A stretch of 64,000 nucleotides of DNA from Mycobacterium sp. 1164966.3 (GTDB taxonomy: Bacteria; Actinomycetota; Actinomycetes; Mycobacteriales; Mycobacteriaceae), in NCBI RefSeq assembly GCF_001665395.1, contig NZ_LZSG01000034.1, positions 149,748-213,747 on the forward strand, in the 5' to 3' direction. The notes under the pieces are model-generated. The model searched no databases, was not told the DNA's origin, and was given only the letters and a program-made list of their open reading frames with translations. Shown piece after piece: positions 7,880 through 18,560 of this stretch. Position 1 is the stretch's first letter; each line of letters begins with the position of its first letter. The translations under genes were made by a program, and so were the position numbers.

Positions 7880-9481
7880 CTATCCCTCCACCGACTTCCC
7901 GGTGGCGGCGGCGTGCCCGGCGCGGTACCCGAAAACCATTGCCGGGCCGATGGTTCCACCAGCGCCGCCGTAAGCGCGGCCGGTCACGCCGGCCATCGCG
8001 TTGCCGGCGGCGAACAAACCGGGTATCGGTTCGCCGTTGACGTGCAGGACGCGGCCGTCATGGTCGGTGCGCGGTCCGCCTTTGGTACCCATCGCGCCCA
8101 CCCGCACCGGCACCGCGTAGTAGGGGGCGGTGTCGATCGGGCCGAGTGTCTTGCCGGCCAGGGTGGTGGCCTGGTCGTCACCCCAATAACCGTCGTACGC
8201 ACTTGAGCCACGCCCAAATTCGGGATCCAAGCCCGCTTCGACATGGCGATTCCATTCGTCGATGGTGCGCCTAAGGCCGTCGGCGTCGATACCCGTCTTA
8301 GCCGCCAGCTCGTCCAGGTCAGCAGACTCCCAAAACCAGTCCGGCACCGGTTCCCCAGCGGCTACACCCAGAAATCCATAGCGTCGCAGGTGAACTGAGT
8401 CGAAGACGATCCACGCGCTGTCGTTGACGTATCCGCCTCGGGGATCGAGATAGTGGAAGGCACCGGCCATCGAGTTGTAATCGCAGGCCTCGTTGACGAA
8501 CCGGCGTCCGGCGCGATTGACCATGATGCTTCGTGGGCGCGTTCGTTCCAGTCGCACACTGCGGCTGCGCTGCCTGCCCGAAATGGTGTCGCCCGGGATC
8601 TGCACGATCGGCACCCACCACGCTTCGCCCATGTTCGCCAGGTCGGCACCGTGAGCCATGGCCATGCGCAGCCCGTCGCCGGTGTTGTTCGGTGGCGAGA
8701 CCGCGCCGTGCATGGGACCGCGCAGAAACGCCTGCACCATAACAGGATCCCATTCGAACCCGCCTGTCCCGAGGATGACGCCACGGCGCGCGCGCATGCT
8801 AACCCCGGCGATGCGAACTCCGGTGACCACTCCGTCGTCGACGATGAGCTCTTCGGCCGGTGCATTCGTCCGCGGTCGCACCCCGAGATCCAGCACGCCC
8901 TTCAGCAGCCCGGCGACCAGGGCGGTCCCGGCGACGCACAGATCGCCGGATTGCTCGTCGACATCCGCATGTAAACGTGCCCGGGTTTCGGCGTCGAAAC
9001 CGACATTCGACCAATCCGCGGGAAACGACGTGATCCGGCCGGCCCATTCGCCCAGCTGACCGAGGTCGAACGGAACTGCGCTCAGCGACCGGCCACCGCT
9101 CGGTTGTCCACCCGGCAGCTCGGGTTGATAGTCGGGAAAGCCCGCGGCGATCTCGAAGCGCAGACCACTGTGCTTCTCGACGAAGTCGAGCATTGCCGGG
9201 CCGGTGTGTACGAATGTTTCGACCAACGCATCGTCCATCGAACCGAAGGACTGTGCGCGCAGGTATCGCAATGCGTCCTCGACCGTCAATTCCCGGTCGG
9301 CACAACGGTTATGGGCCGGTATCCATACGATGCCGCCCGACACCGCGGTGGTTCCGCCGACGGTCGGGGCCTTCTCGTACACCTCCACCGAGGCGCCGGC
9401 AACTGCGGCCGTCAGTGCGGCCGTGAGTGCGGTGCCGCCACTGCCCAGCACTATGACGTCGGCTTCGTGGTCCCAGGACAT
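7880..9481 (-). CDS. FAD-dependent dehydrogenase, 3-ketosteroid-delta1-dehydrogenase (KstD)-like
   Basis: 533 residues. The N-terminus has the FAD dinucleotide motif VLGSGGTALTAALTA and GGTTAVSGG, and the C-terminus has GRAYGGAGGTIGPAM, where Tyr and Gly correspond to the keto-binding residues of KstD. Relatives introduce a double bond next to a ring ketone, but fumarate reductases and urocanate reductase share the fold, so the substrate is uncertain. It starts 11 bases after the IclR gene and is probably co-transcribed with it. It is one of three KstD-like proteins in the window (with 13707 and 23190). Confidence 0.85.
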   Translation of the reverse strand: MSWDHEADVIVLGSGGTALTAALTAAVAGASVEVYEKAPTVGGTTAVSGGIVWIPAHNRCADRELTVEDALRYLRAQSFGSMDDALVETFVHTGPAMLDFVEKHSGLRFEIAAGFPDYQPELPGGQPSGGRSLSAVPFDLGQLGEWAGRITSFPADWSNVGFDAETRARLHADVDEQSGDLCVAGTALVAGLLKGVLDLGVRPRTNAPAEELIVDDGVVTGVRIAGVSMRARRGVILGTGGFEWDPVMVQAFLRGPMHGAVSPPNNTGDGLRMAMAHGADLANMGEAWWVPIVQIPGDTISGRQRSRSVRLERTRPRSIMVNRAGRRFVNEACDYNSMAGAFHYLDPRGGYVNDSAWIVFDSVHLRRYGFLGVAAGEPVPDWFWESADLDELAAKTGIDADGLRRTIDEWNRHVEAGLDPEFGRGSSAYDGYWGDDQATTLAGKTLGPIDTAPYYAVPVRVGAMGTKGGPRTDHDGRVLHVNGEPIPGLFAAGNAMAGVTGRAYGGAGGTIGPAMVFGYRAGHAAATGKSVEG

Positions 9482-9492
9482 GGCTTGCGCTC

Positions 9493-10158
9493 CTAACTCA
9501 GCAACGCGGACAACTGCTTTGCGGCTTTGATGACCGCGTCCTTTCCGCGCAGTACGACGTCTTCGCGGTGGGAAATGAGGTTGATGCAGGTCGGCGGTGA
9601 CGGCGCCCGGCGATGTACGGGCACGGCCAATCCGTAAGTATTCGGTTCGATCTCGCCGTAAGTCATCACCCAGCCGCGCTCTCGTGCGCGCATCACCAGC
9701 TCACGTTCCCCCGGGCGCGGCGGCATGCTCGCCAGCAGGGCGATCCCCGCGGCACCTCGGTCCAGCGGATAGCGGCTGCCTTCGTGGAACGAAAGTTGGT
9801 AGGCCACATGGGTCGGCACGATCACTGCGATCGCCACCTGCTGGTCACCCTCGGCGACAAGCAGCGAAACGGTGGTACCCAGCTCGTCGGCCAATGCGCG
9901 CAGCGTCGGCAGACTCAATTGACGCACGTTGTGGTCGAACGACGCACCCAGCACGGCCAGGCCGGAGGCCGGGCGGTAGCGCCCGTCCTCCCCCTTGGCG
10001 ACCAGCCTGAACTCCGCAAGCGTCGACAGCAACCGATAGGCGATGGTGCGGTGTACCCCGACTCGATCGGCAAGCTCCTGCACGGTCAGGCCGGTTGCCG
10101 ATTCCGCAACCAGCTGCAGCGCGGTCAGCCCCCTGGCCAGGGTCTGCGAACCCGTCAT
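9493..10158 (-). CDS. IclR-family transcriptional regulator
   Basis: 221 residues: an N-terminal winged helix-turn-helix (about 5-60; LTVQELADRVGVHRTIAYRLLSTL) and a C-terminal effector-binding domain (about 75-220). IclR proteins control aromatic and small-acid catabolic genes in response to a pathway metabolite. It is transcribed away from the hydrolase/mhpA-like operon and leads into a KstD-like gene. A CGCACA-TTAG-TGTGCG palindrome lies 43 bases before its start, so it probably regulates itself and the divergent operon. Confidence 0.92.
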   Translation of the reverse strand: MTGSQTLARGLTALQLVAESATGLTVQELADRVGVHRTIAYRLLSTLAEFRLVAKGEDGRYRPASGLAVLGASFDHNVRQLSLPTLRALADELGTTVSLLVAEGDQQVAIAVIVPTHVAYQLSFHEGSRYPLDRGAAGIALLASMPPRPGERELVMRARERGWVMTYGEIEPNTYGLAVPVHRRAPSPPTCINLISHREDVVLRGKDAVIKAAKQLSALLS

Positions 10159-10201
10159 GGTCTTGACAGACCCCCACCCGAGAGCGAAGCTCTATATATA
10201 A

Positions 10202-10217
10202 CGCACATTAGTGTGCG
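10202..10217. promoter_or_regulatory. Palindrome CGCACATTAGTGTGCG, probable IclR operator
   Basis: Perfect 6-4-6 inverted repeat in an AT-rich stretch of the 126-bp gap between the IclR gene and the divergent eight-gene operon. It is the only strong palindrome I see in this gap. Binding by the adjacent IclR protein is inferred from position. Confidence 0.65.
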
Positions 10218-10284
10218 ATATTAGCACAACCAATAGTCCGAAAACGAGAACCAGATTTCCCGCGATGGGGACCAGAGAGGAACC

Positions 10285-11148
10285 GTGACGGAGTTCGAAA
10301 GCATCTGGGGCGATCTGCAAGGCGTCGCGTTCTCGCAGGGCTACCTCTCCGCCGAGGGAGTTCGTACCCGTTATCTCCGGGCCGGCGATCCGGCCAAGCC
10401 GGTGCTGATGCTGTTGCACGGGTCCGCCGGCCACGCCGAGGCCTACGTCCGCAATCTGGCCGCGCACGCCGAACATTTCTGGACCTGGTCCATCGACATG
10501 CTCGGCCATGGCTACACCGACAAGCCGGGGCACCCGCTGGAAGTCAACCACTATGTCGAGCACCTGCTGGCCGTACTGCGCACCATCGGCGCCGACCGTG
10601 CTCACATCAGCGGTGAGTCGCTCGGCGGCTGGGTGGCCGCCCGTGCCGCGATCGACCATCCCGACGTGGTCGACCGCCTGGTCCTCAACACGGCCGGCGG
10701 TTCGCAGGCCGACCCGGCAGTGATGCAGCGCATCCTTACCCTGTCCATGGCGGCCGCCGAAAACCCGACCTGGGAGACGGTCCAGGCGCGCATCAAGTGG
10801 CTCATGGCGGATAAGTCCAAGAACTACGACGACCTTGTGGCCACTCGCCAACGGATCTATCGTCAACCGGGCTTCGTCGCAGCCATGAGTGACATCATGG
10901 CGCTGCAGGATCCGGAGATCAGGGCCCGAAACATCTTGGGACCCGCCGAATATGGCGCGATAACCGCGCCCACCCTGGTGCTATGGACCAGCGACGACCC
11001 GACCGCCGACGTGGCCGAGGGGCGCCGCATCGCCTCGATGATTCCCGGGGCCCGGTTCGAGGTCATGCCGGGGTGTGGTCACTGGCCGCAATACGAGGAC
11101 GCCAAGACCTTCAATCGTCTGCATCTCGACTTTCTGCTGGGGCGTTGA
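10285..11148 (+). CDS. Alpha/beta hydrolase, meta-cleavage product hydrolase-like
   Basis: 287 residues with HGSAGH (oxyanion region, 45-50), GESLGG with nucleophile Ser112, an acidic SDDP near 237 and GCGHWPQ with His266. This resembles C-C bond hydrolases of meta-cleavage pathways (MhpC, HsaD). The context supports that: its stop overlaps the start of an MhpA-like hydroxylase, followed by an MhpB-like dioxygenase whose product such a hydrolase would split. First gene of the operon, GTG start after AGAGAGGAACC, 67 bases from the palindrome at 10202. A simple esterase remains possible. Confidence 0.85.
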   Translation: MTEFESIWGDLQGVAFSQGYLSAEGVRTRYLRAGDPAKPVLMLLHGSAGHAEAYVRNLAAHAEHFWTWSIDMLGHGYTDKPGHPLEVNHYVEHLLAVLRTIGADRAHISGESLGGWVAARAAIDHPDVVDRLVLNTAGGSQADPAVMQRILTLSMAAAENPTWETVQARIKWLMADKSKNYDDLVATRQRIYRQPGFVAAMSDIMALQDPEIRARNILGPAEYGAITAPTLVLWTSDDPTADVAEGRRIASMIPGARFEVMPGCGHWPQYEDAKTFNRLHLDFLLGR

Positions 11149-12845
11149 TGAGCGGACAGGCCACAGATGTCGAGGTTCTGGTTGTCGGCGCCGGGCCGGT
11201 CGGGCTTACCCTGGCCAATATCCTTGGCCTGCAAGGGGTGAGGACGCTGGTGGTCGAGGAGCGGGCGACGCTGATCGACTACCCGCGCGGCGTCGGGCTG
11301 GACGACGAGTCGTTGCGCACCTTCCAGTCGATCGGTCTGGTGGACCGTGTCCTGCCACATACCGTGCCCAACCAGATTCTGCGCTTCTACGACTCCCAGC
11401 GCCGCATCCTCGCCGAAATGGCGCCGCCCGACGCGCGTTTCGGCTGGCCGAAGCGCAACGGGTTCGTACAGCCACTGGTCGACGCCGAATTGCTCGGTGG
11501 CTTGGACAGATTCGACCATGTCGAGGTCTGGTGGGAACGGCCGATGACGTCGTGCCGGCAGACTGCCGATGGGGTGACCGTCGAGCTCGGCGGCGACGGT
11601 GAGGCCCGCAGCGTGCGGGCGGGTTACGTTGTCGGCTGCGACGGCGGTCGCAGCATGACCCGCCGGATGATGGACGTGTCGTTCGACGGGACCACGTCGT
11701 CGACGCGGTGGCTGGTCGTGGACATCGCCAACGATCCGCTGGGCCACCCCAACAGTGAGGTGGGCGCCGACCCGGAGCGGCCCTATGCCTCCATCTCAAT
11801 CGCGCACGGTATTCGACGGTTCGAGTTCATGATTCACGCCGACGAGACCGACGAGCAGGCCGAGGACCCCGCATTTCTGACGCAGATGCTGGCGCGGATG
11901 GTCCCGCACCCCGACCGGGTCGACGTGATCCGCCGCCGGGTCTACACCCACCACTCGCGGATCGCCGGCGCCTTTCGCAGCGGCCGCCTGCTGCTGGCCG
12001 GAGACGCCGCGCACCTCATGCCAGTCTGGCAAGGGCAGGGCTACAACAGCGGCATTCGCGATGCGGCCAACCTGGGCTGGAAGCTTGCCGCTGTGGTTAC
12101 CGGCCGCGCGGACGCCGAATTGCTGGACAGCTACGACGTGGAGCGGCGCAAGCACGCCCGCGCGATGATCGACCTCTCCACCATGGTGGGGCGGGTGATC
12201 TCACCGACCAACCGCCGCGTCGCCGCGGCGCGGGACCTGGTCGTGCGATCGGCGTCAATTGTGCCCTCGCTCAAGCGGTATGTGCTCGAAATGCGGTTCA
12301 AGCCGATGCCGCGTTACGAGCACGGGGCCGTCGTCCACGCCGAACCGCGCCATCCGGGCTCGCCGGTCGGTACCCTGTTCGTGCAGCCCCGAGTCGATAC
12401 CCGGACGCAACACGATGTGCTTCTGGACGACGTGCTTGGCGACTGGTTCGCCGTGCTGTGCTGGAACAACAATCCGCGCAAGATTCTCGGCGAGCAGGCG
12501 TCCGCGAAGTGGAAGACGTTGGGTACCAAGTTCATTGCGCTGCGCCCGCTGACGCAACTGCACTGGACTGGGGACGACGATCCCGACGTGGTGATCGTGG
12601 GGGACCGCAGCGGTGGTCTCAAGGCCTGGTTCGACAATCAGCAGGAGTCGGTGCTATTCCTGCGCCCGGATCGCTGCATCGCCGGAGCTTGCATCGCGCA
12701 GCTCGCGCCGGAGCTGAGCGCGTCGCTGCTCGACACCCTCGCACTGACGCCGGAAGGGGGTGAGTTATCAAGTGCCACTGGCTCTGTGCTGTATGTCCCA
12801 CAGCCCGCTGCTGAATCTACCGGGGCCGTCGCAGGACCTGCTTGA
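11148..12845 (+). CDS. mhpA: FAD aromatic hydroxylase, MhpA-like (3-(3-hydroxyphenyl)propionate hydroxylase family)
   Basis: 565 residues from an ATG overlapping the previous stop (TGATG). GAGPVG (14-19) binds the ADP part of [21 protein letters not shown] is the second FAD motif of class A flavoprotein hydroxylases. MhpA adds an ortho hydroxyl to a phenolic propionate, giving a catechol. The next gene encodes the matching ring-cleavage dioxygenase, so the substrate is probably a phenol carrying an acid side chain. A longer in-frame reading from 10983 overlaps the hydrolase gene and is rejected. The C-terminus overlaps the next gene by 86 bases from its GTG at 12760. Confidence 0.88.
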   Translation: MSGQATDVEVLVVGAGPVGLTLANILGLQGVRTLVVEERATLIDYPRGVGLDDESLRTFQSIGLVDRVLPHTVPNQILRFYDSQRRILAEMAPPDARFGWPKRNGFVQPLVDAELLGGLDRFDHVEVWWERPMTSCRQTADGVTVELGGDGEARSVRAGYVVGCDGGRSMTRRMMDVSFDGTTSSTRWLVVDIANDPLGHPNSEVGADPERPYASISIAHGIRRFEFMIHADETDEQAEDPAFLTQMLARMVPHPDRVDVIRRRVYTHHSRIAGAFRSGRLLLAGDAAHLMPVWQGQGYNSGIRDAANLGWKLAAVVTGRADAELLDSYDVERRKHARAMIDLSTMVGRVISPTNRRVAAARDLVVRSASIVPSLKRYVLEMRFKPMPRYEHGAVVHAEPRHPGSPVGTLFVQPRVDTRTQHDVLLDDVLGDWFAVLCWNNNPRKILGEQASAKWKTLGTKFIALRPLTQLHWTGDDDPDVVIVGDRSGGLKAWFDNQQESVLFLRPDRCIAGACIAQLAPELSASLLDTLALTPEGGELSSATGSVLYVPQPAAESTGAVAGPA

Positions 12846-13710
12846 CGACGTCGAGGCCGCGATCGCGCAGGCGCGAGACTTCGTCGGCGACTACGACCCC
12901 GAACTTGTCGTCATCTTCTCTCCGGACCACTACAACGGCTTCTTCTATAGGGTGATGCCGCCATTCTGTATCGGCATGCGCGCCAAGGGAATCGGCGACT
13001 ACGGCACTCACTTGGGAGAGCTGGACGTGCCCGAAGGCATTGCAGCCGACTGTGCGAAATCCGTTCTGGGGTCCGGCGTCGACGTGGCGGTCTCGGCCGG
13101 CATGGACGTCGACCACGGCACCGTGCAGCCGCTGGAGAAGCTGTTCGGGGACGCCACCTCACGCCCGGTGATCCCGATCTTCATCAACGCGATCGCCGCG
13201 CCGCTGGGGCCGCTACACCGTTGCCGGGCATTGGGTATCGCGGTAGGTGAGTACCTGGCGACCCTGGACAAGCGCGTCCTGGTGATCGGATCCGGTGGAC
13301 TTTCCCACAGCCCGCCGGTACCTACGCTGGACACGGCCGGCCCAGCTGTCCTGCGGCGAATCGTCGAAGGCGAACCGATGACGGCCGAGCAGCGCCACGC
13401 GCGGCAGACCGCGGTCATCGACGCCGCCAAGAGCTTCGCCGGCGGGGAGAGCAAACTTCAACCACTCAACCCGATGTGGGACCACCGCTTCCTGGAGATC
13501 GTCGACGCGGGTCGGCTCGATGAGCTCGATCAATGGTCCAACTCCTTCGTCTTGCACGAGGGCGGTAGCTCGGCGCACGAAATCAGGACCTGGGTTGCGG
13601 CTTTCGCGGCGCTGGCCACCGCGGGGCCGTACCAGACGACGGTGCGCTACTACAAGCCCGCCGCCGAACTGATCGCCGGCTTCGCCATCAGGACGGCGGT
13701 GCCGATATGA
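12760..13710 (+). CDS. mhpB: Extradiol ring-cleavage dioxygenase, MhpB-like (type II)
   Basis: 316 residues. [30 protein letters not shown] and [11 protein letters not shown] are close to E. coli MhpB (LigB-type), where histidines hold Fe(II) for meta-cleavage of 2,3-dihydroxyphenylpropionate. The start is uncertain: GTG at 12760 overlaps mhpA by 86 bases; GTG at 12772 would give [13 protein letters not shown], closer to the E. coli N-terminus, with GGGGGTGAG upstream. Its stop overlaps the next start (ATGA). Hydratase, aldolase and acetaldehyde dehydrogenase genes for the lower pathway are not in the window. Confidence 0.9.
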   Translation: MSYQVPLALCCMSHSPLLNLPGPSQDLLDDVEAAIAQARDFVGDYDPELVVIFSPDHYNGFFYRVMPPFCIGMRAKGIGDYGTHLGELDVPEGIAADCAKSVLGSGVDVAVSAGMDVDHGTVQPLEKLFGDATSRPVIPIFINAIAAPLGPLHRCRALGIAVGEYLATLDKRVLVIGSGGLSHSPPVPTLDTAGPAVLRRIVEGEPMTAEQRHARQTAVIDAAKSFAGGESKLQPLNPMWDHRFLEIVDAGRLDELDQWSNSFVLHEGGSSAHEIRTWVAAFAALATAGPYQTTVRYYKPAAELIAGFAIRTAVPI

Positions 13711-15443
13711 GCGCCGCCGAGCACGTCGTCGACGTACTGATCGTCGGTTCCGGCGGAGGCGGCATGACCGCTGCTCTCACGGCGAATGCCTCCGGGCTGG
13801 ATGCGCTGGTGGTCGAGAAGTCGCCGCAATTCGGTGGTTCCACCGCGCTGTCCGGAGGTGGCATCTGGGTTCCCGGGGCGCCCGCCCAGCGCAGGGAGGG
13901 TTACGTCCCATCGCCAGACGGCGTCGTCGAATACCTGCGGCGCGTCACCGACGGCCTGGTCAGCGATGCCCGGATACGTCAGTACGTCGAATCATCCCCG
14001 AAGATGCTGGAGTTCTTGGAGGGGCTCTCCGGCTGGCTCGAGTTCGTCTGGAAACCCGGCTATGCCGACTACTATCCGGAACTGCCGGGCGGATCCGGCC
14101 TGGGCAGCACCATCAATGTGCCGCCGATCGACTTGCGCACGTTGGGCGCCGACGAGCAGAACCTGCTGCAGCCACTGGCGCTTGCCCCCAAGGGAATCTG
14201 GCTGGGGCCCAAGGAACTTCGGTCGTTCTACCAAATCAGACAGTCGTGGGCCGGAAAAGGTGTACTGCTGAAACTGATTTCGCGGATGGTCAGGGCCAGG
14301 GTGTTCGGCGAGCGGATGGCGGCGATCGGCCAATCGCTGGCGGCTCGGCTGCGGCTGGCAATGAAGGAACGTGATATCCCGCTCTGGCTGAACTCTCCGA
14401 TGATCGAGCTGATCACCGATACCGACGGGGCGGTGACCGGTGCGGTGGTGGAACGAGACGGTAGGCAGCGCATCGTCGCGCGCCTCGGCGTCATCCTGGC
14501 CTCGGGAGGCTTCGACCACGACCTCGCCTGGCGCAGGGAGCAGCTGCCCGTTTTGGATCAAGACTGGAGCTTCGGTAATCCCGCCGCCATGGGCGACGGG
14601 ATACGCGCGGGCCAAAAGGTCGGCGCGGCAACCGATCTACTCGACGAGGCCTGGTGGTTTCCGGCGATGCAATGGCCGGACGGCCGAATGCAGTTCATGC
14701 TCAACGAACGGATGATGCCTGCGCAGTTCGTCGTCAACGGCGAAGGCAAGCGCTTCATCAACGAGGCAGCGCCGTACATGGATTTCGGTCACGCGATGAT
14801 CGAGGGCCAGAACTCCGGCGTCACCCACATCCCCTGCTGGCTCATCACCGATCACCGGTCCTGGAACCGCTACGTCATCGGCGGCCATCTTCCGATACCC
14901 AAAACCCCGGGCGCACCGGTTCCCACCGGCCGCAAGGTCCCGCGCGGCTGGCTGGAATCAGGCGTCGTCAAGGCCGCCAGGAGTTGGGACGAGATGGCCA
15001 CCAAGATCGGCGTGCCGGCGCAACAACTTTCCGAGACCGCCCGCCGCTTCAACGAGCTGGCGCGCAGCGGTCACGACGACGACTTCAACCGCGGGGACAG
15101 CGTCTACGACAACTACTACGGCGATCCGACACTGCCGAACCCCAACCTGTATCCGCTGGGTGACCCGCCGTACTACGCGTTCCGGATCGTCCTCGGGGAC
15201 CTCGGAACGTCCGGTGGCCTACGGACCGACGAATACGCCCGTGTGCTGCGACCCGACAACACGGTGGTGCCGGGTTTGTACGCGGTGGGCAACACCTCGG
15301 CGCCGGTGATGGGCCGCAGCTACGCCGGCGCGGGGGCGACGATCGGCCCGGCGATGACTTTCGGTTTCGTCGCCGCGAAACACATTTCTGACCAGGCCGC
15401 GCAGCAGGCCGAACAGACCCTTGATTCCCATGGGAGGTATTGA
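13707..15443 (+). CDS. FAD-dependent dehydrogenase, KstD-like
   Basis: 578 residues, the longest of the three KstD-like proteins. [15 protein letters not shown] (FAD), [28 protein letters not shown] and the C-terminal [15 protein letters not shown] match 3-ketosteroid-delta1-dehydrogenases, including the Tyr and Gly near the C-terminus that bind the ring ketone. It sits directly behind mhpB with a 4-base overlap. A plausible role is to desaturate an alicyclic ketone until it becomes the phenol used by MhpA/MhpB; this is an inference from gene order. Confidence 0.87.
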   Translation: MSAAEHVVDVLIVGSGGGGMTAALTANASGLDALVVEKSPQFGGSTALSGGGIWVPGAPAQRREGYVPSPDGVVEYLRRVTDGLVSDARIRQYVESSPKMLEFLEGLSGWLEFVWKPGYADYYPELPGGSGLGSTINVPPIDLRTLGADEQNLLQPLALAPKGIWLGPKELRSFYQIRQSWAGKGVLLKLISRMVRARVFGERMAAIGQSLAARLRLAMKERDIPLWLNSPMIELITDTDGAVTGAVVERDGRQRIVARLGVILASGGFDHDLAWRREQLPVLDQDWSFGNPAAMGDGIRAGQKVGAATDLLDEAWWFPAMQWPDGRMQFMLNERMMPAQFVVNGEGKRFINEAAPYMDFGHAMIEGQNSGVTHIPCWLITDHRSWNRYVIGGHLPIPKTPGAPVPTGRKVPRGWLESGVVKAARSWDEMATKIGVPAQQLSETARRFNELARSGHDDDFNRGDSVYDNYYGDPTLPNPNLYPLGDPPYYAFRIVLGDLGTSGGLRTDEYARVLRPDNTVVPGLYAVGNTSAPVMGRSYAGAGATIGPAMTFGFVAAKHISDQAAQQAEQTLDSHGRY

Positions 15444-16759
15444 TGAAAATTTCGCTGTTCTACGAGTTCGCCCTGCCCCGTCCCTGGGCGCCGGACGACG
15501 AACGGATCATGCTGCAGGAGTGCCTGGACGAGGTCGAGGCCGCCGACAAGGCCGGCTTCTCCACCGTTTGGCTCACCGAACATCACTTCCTGGAGGAGTA
15601 TTGTCATTCCACCGCACCGGAGATCTTCCTGGCTGCGGCCAGCCAGCGGACCATGAACATCCGGCTGGGGTTCGGCATCATGCATATGCCGCCCGCGGTG
15701 AATCACCCGGCTCGGGTTGCGGAACGCATTGCCACCCTTGACCTCATCTCCAACGGGCGTGTCGAGTTCGGCACTGGAGAATCGTCTTCGGTCGGTGAAT
15801 TGGGGGGATTCAACATCGACCCCGCCGACAAGCGCGCTCAATGGGAGGAAGCGCTCGAGGTCGCGATCCGTTGCATGATCGAGGAGCCGTTCACCGGTTT
15901 CAAGGGCGAGCACATCGAGATGCCCGCACGTAACGTGATTCCCAAGCCGATGCAAAAGCCGCACCCGCCGGTCTGGGTGGCCTGCACCCGCCCCGCCAGT
16001 GTGCAGATGGCAGCCCAAAAGGCCATCGGCGCGTTGAGTTTCGCTTACACCGGGCCCGGCCCGCTGACCGAGCGGGTCAACGGCTACTACAAGGAGTTCG
16101 AGGAGAACGGGGTGCCGGTCACGCCGGCGATCAACCCGAACATCCTCGCCATTGGCGGCGACTTGTCGATGATGGTCGCCAAGACCGACGAGTTGGCCCT
16201 GCAACGCCTCGGCCAGGGCGGCGGGTTCTTCTCGTTCGGCATCATGCACTACTACATGACCGGTGTGCACACCCCGGGCCGGACCGGCGTGTGGAAACGC
16301 TATCTCGAAGAGGTGGTGAAGGATCCGACGCTGGCCTACGGGCCTGGACGCGGTGCGATCGGCTCTCCGGCCACTGTGCGTGAGTTTCTGCGCGGCTACG
16401 AGGAGAGCGGGGTCGACGAAATCATTCTGCTACTCAACCCGCGTAGCCACGAGGGCACGATGGAATCCATCGAGCTGATGGGCAAAGAGGTGCTGCCCGA
16501 ATTCATCGAGCGCGACGAAAAAGCAGTGGCCGACAAGGCGGCTCGGCTGGCACCGGTCATCGAGAAGGTCGAGGCGCGGCGGCCGGAGACACGACCTTTT
16601 GAAGCGCCGCAGTTCGACGAGAGCTACTCATTCGGCGGGTTGCCTACCGGCCGCGGCGGTAAGTTCACCGCCAGCGAGATCCCCGAAGCAATGGCCGAGA
16701 TCAACGAGGGTCGGGTCCAGGCGGCGCAGCGGGCCAAGGAGGAGCAGCAGCGCAAGTGA
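15443..16759 (+). CDS. Luciferase-like (LLM-class) flavin-dependent oxidoreductase
   Basis: 438 residues from the ATG at 15443, which follows GGGAGGT and overlaps the preceding TGA by one base. TVWLTEHHFLEEY, RLGFGIMHMPP, NGRVEFGTGESSS and PVWVACTRPAS are signatures of the bacterial luciferase superfamily TIM barrel using FMN or F420. The C-terminal tail after about 350 is rich in Glu/Lys/Arg and extends beyond the barrel. Within this operon it may be a Baeyer-Villiger-type or hydroxylating monooxygenase; cofactor and substrate are not readable. Confidence 0.85.
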   Translation: MKISLFYEFALPRPWAPDDERIMLQECLDEVEAADKAGFSTVWLTEHHFLEEYCHSTAPEIFLAAASQRTMNIRLGFGIMHMPPAVNHPARVAERIATLDLISNGRVEFGTGESSSVGELGGFNIDPADKRAQWEEALEVAIRCMIEEPFTGFKGEHIEMPARNVIPKPMQKPHPPVWVACTRPASVQMAAQKAIGALSFAYTGPGPLTERVNGYYKEFEENGVPVTPAINPNILAIGGDLSMMVAKTDELALQRLGQGGGFFSFGIMHYYMTGVHTPGRTGVWKRYLEEVVKDPTLAYGPGRGAIGSPATVREFLRGYEESGVDEIILLLNPRSHEGTMESIELMGKEVLPEFIERDEKAVADKAARLAPVIEKVEARRPETRPFEAPQFDESYSFGGLPTGRGGKFTASEIPEAMAEINEGRVQAAQRAKEEQQRK

Positions 16760-17580
16760 CGGCCATCGACGACCTGTGGCGTTACGACGGTCGCCGCGCG
16801 GTGGTGACCGGCTGCGCGTCGGGCATCGGCGAACAGGTGGTACGACAGCTCACCGAACTCGGCGCGCACGTAATCGGCCTCGACCAACGCCGACCGGCAT
16901 TCGAGATCAACGACTTTCACGAAGTAGACCTCACCGACTCCGCCGCGATCGATCGCGCGGTTGCCGGCATCGGCCAGGTCGACTCGCTGTTCAACGTTGC
17001 CGGTGTCTCCTCGGGAATTGGCGATCCGCAACTTGTCGTCACGATCAACTTCCTTGGCCTGCGGCATCTGACCGAGGCGCTGATCCCGAAGATGAGGGCG
17101 GGGTCATCCATCGTCAGCGTGTCCTCGCTGGCCGCCTCCGGATACCGCGAGCATCTGCGAGCTGTGGCGCCGCTGCTGAATACCGCGACAATGCGAGAGG
17201 GCACCGACTGGTGTCGGCGTCACCCCGATGAGCTGACCGGCGGTGGTTACCAGTTCTCCAAAGAGGCGGTCATCCTTTACACCATGCAAAACGTTTCGCG
17301 GCTGGGCGCCAAAGGCATCCGGATCAACTGCACCGGGCCCGGCGTCACCGAGACGCCGATACTCGACCAGCTCAGGACGGCATACGGGCAGGGTTTCCTC
17401 GACGACATCCCCAAGCCGTTGGGAAGGGTTTCCGGCCCGGCTGAACAGGCCGCGGTGCTGACGTTTCTGAATAGTCGTGCGGCCAGCTATATTTCCGGTC
17501 AGGTGGTATGGGTTGACGGTGGAAACACCGCCGCTGCGATCGCCCGTGAACTCGAGGGAGGAGCCTCGTGGCCAGCTTGA
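16756..17580 (+). CDS. Short-chain dehydrogenase, 3-alpha-hydroxysteroid dehydrogenase-like
   Basis: 274 residues, GTG start overlapping the preceding stop by 4 bases. TGCASGIG (19-26) binds NAD(P); NVAGVSSG replaces the usual NNAG; YQFSKEA supplies the YxxxK pair; GQVVWVDGGN ends the core. A longer insert between the substrate strand and YxxxK (about 130-165, with WCRRHPDELTGGG) is typical of the small 3-alpha-HSD/carbonyl-reductase subgroup. The C-terminus overlaps the cyclase gene by 13 bases. Substrate unknown. Confidence 0.85.
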   Translation: MTAIDDLWRYDGRRAVVTGCASGIGEQVVRQLTELGAHVIGLDQRRPAFEINDFHEVDLTDSAAIDRAVAGIGQVDSLFNVAGVSSGIGDPQLVVTINFLGLRHLTEALIPKMRAGSSIVSVSSLAASGYREHLRAVAPLLNTATMREGTDWCRRHPDELTGGGYQFSKEAVILYTMQNVSRLGAKGIRINCTGPGVTETPILDQLRTAYGQGFLDDIPKPLGRVSGPAEQAAVLTFLNSRAASYISGQVVWVDGGNTAAAIARELEGGASWPA

Positions 17581-18560
17581 CCGACTTCCGGAGAGTCGCT
17601 CGCGAGGTCTCCAATTGGGGTCGTTGGGGAGACGACGACGAGCTCGGCACACTGAACTTCATCACCGCGGACCAGGTTGCCCACGCCGCCAGCCTGGTCC
17701 GGCATGGCCGAGTGTTTCCCCTCGGGGTCGACTTCGGCGCGTCAGGACCGCAGGGCGCCTTCGAGTTTCGGCACAACCCCGTACACGTGATGACGGTCGA
17801 CGGTGGCGACGTCAGGACACTGGCCAAGTATGGACCTGGGTGGGAGCGTAACCCGTTGGCGCACCAGCTGAGCGGCTACATGACCGCCGACAACCCCTTC
17901 CGCTTCAACGACGACATGATCATCATGCCGTTGCAGGCGGCCAGCCAATGGGATGCGCTGTCGCACGTCTACTACGACGACCAGCTCTACAACGGCTTTC
18001 CGGCGGATTCGGTGACCAGTATGGGCGCCTACCACTGCGGCATCGACAAGGTCGACGCCAAGGGCATCACTTCCCGCGGTGTATTGCTTGACCTGGTTCG
18101 CCATCGCGGCGCGGAAATCTTCCTCGAGGCCGGCAATCCGATCACGCCGGAAGAACTGGACGACGTCGCACGCGCCCAAGGCGTGAGCGTCGGACGCGGT
18201 GACATTGTGCTGATCCGGACCGGTTGGTGGACAAGGTTTCTCATGACTGGCAACAAGACAGAAGGCTACTCCGGACTGGACTGGCGATGTGCCCAATGGC
18301 TGCACGACCACGAGATCGCTGCCGTCGCGGCCGACAACCTCCAAGTCGAAGACCTGGTATCCGGAGTCGAGGGGACAACTTTCCCGCTGCACATGCTGTG
18401 CCTGCGCGATATGGGGATGATGTTCGGCGAGTACTGGGACCTCGCCGCGCTGGCGGACGACTGCGCCGCCGACGGCGTATACGAGTTCCAGCTTGTGGCG
18501 CCGCCGTTGAGAGTCGTTGGCGCCGTTGGTTCCCCGGTCAATCCGATCGCGATCAAGTGA
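17568..18560 (+). CDS. Cyclase-family hydrolase (kynurenine formamidase-like fold)
   Basis: 330 residues. ASQWDALSHVYYDDQLYNG and the later DNLQVED / FPLHMLCLRDMG match the metal-dependent cyclase/formamidase family (Pfam Cyclase), whose members hydrolyse amides, lactones or close rings. In this operon a lactonase opening the product of the luciferase-like monooxygenase would make sense, but this is only inferred. GTG start inside the end of the SDR gene; 4-base overlap with the next hydrolase. Confidence 0.83.
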   Translation: MASLTDFRRVAREVSNWGRWGDDDELGTLNFITADQVAHAASLVRHGRVFPLGVDFGASGPQGAFEFRHNPVHVMTVDGGDVRTLAKYGPGWERNPLAHQLSGYMTADNPFRFNDDMIIMPLQAASQWDALSHVYYDDQLYNGFPADSVTSMGAYHCGIDKVDAKGITSRGVLLDLVRHRGAEIFLEAGNPITPEELDDVARAQGVSVGRGDIVLIRTGWWTRFLMTGNKTEGYSGLDWRCAQWLHDHEIAAVAADNLQVEDLVSGVEGTTFPLHMLCLRDMGMMFGEYWDLAALADDCAADGVYEFQLVAPPLRVVGAVGSPVNPIAIK

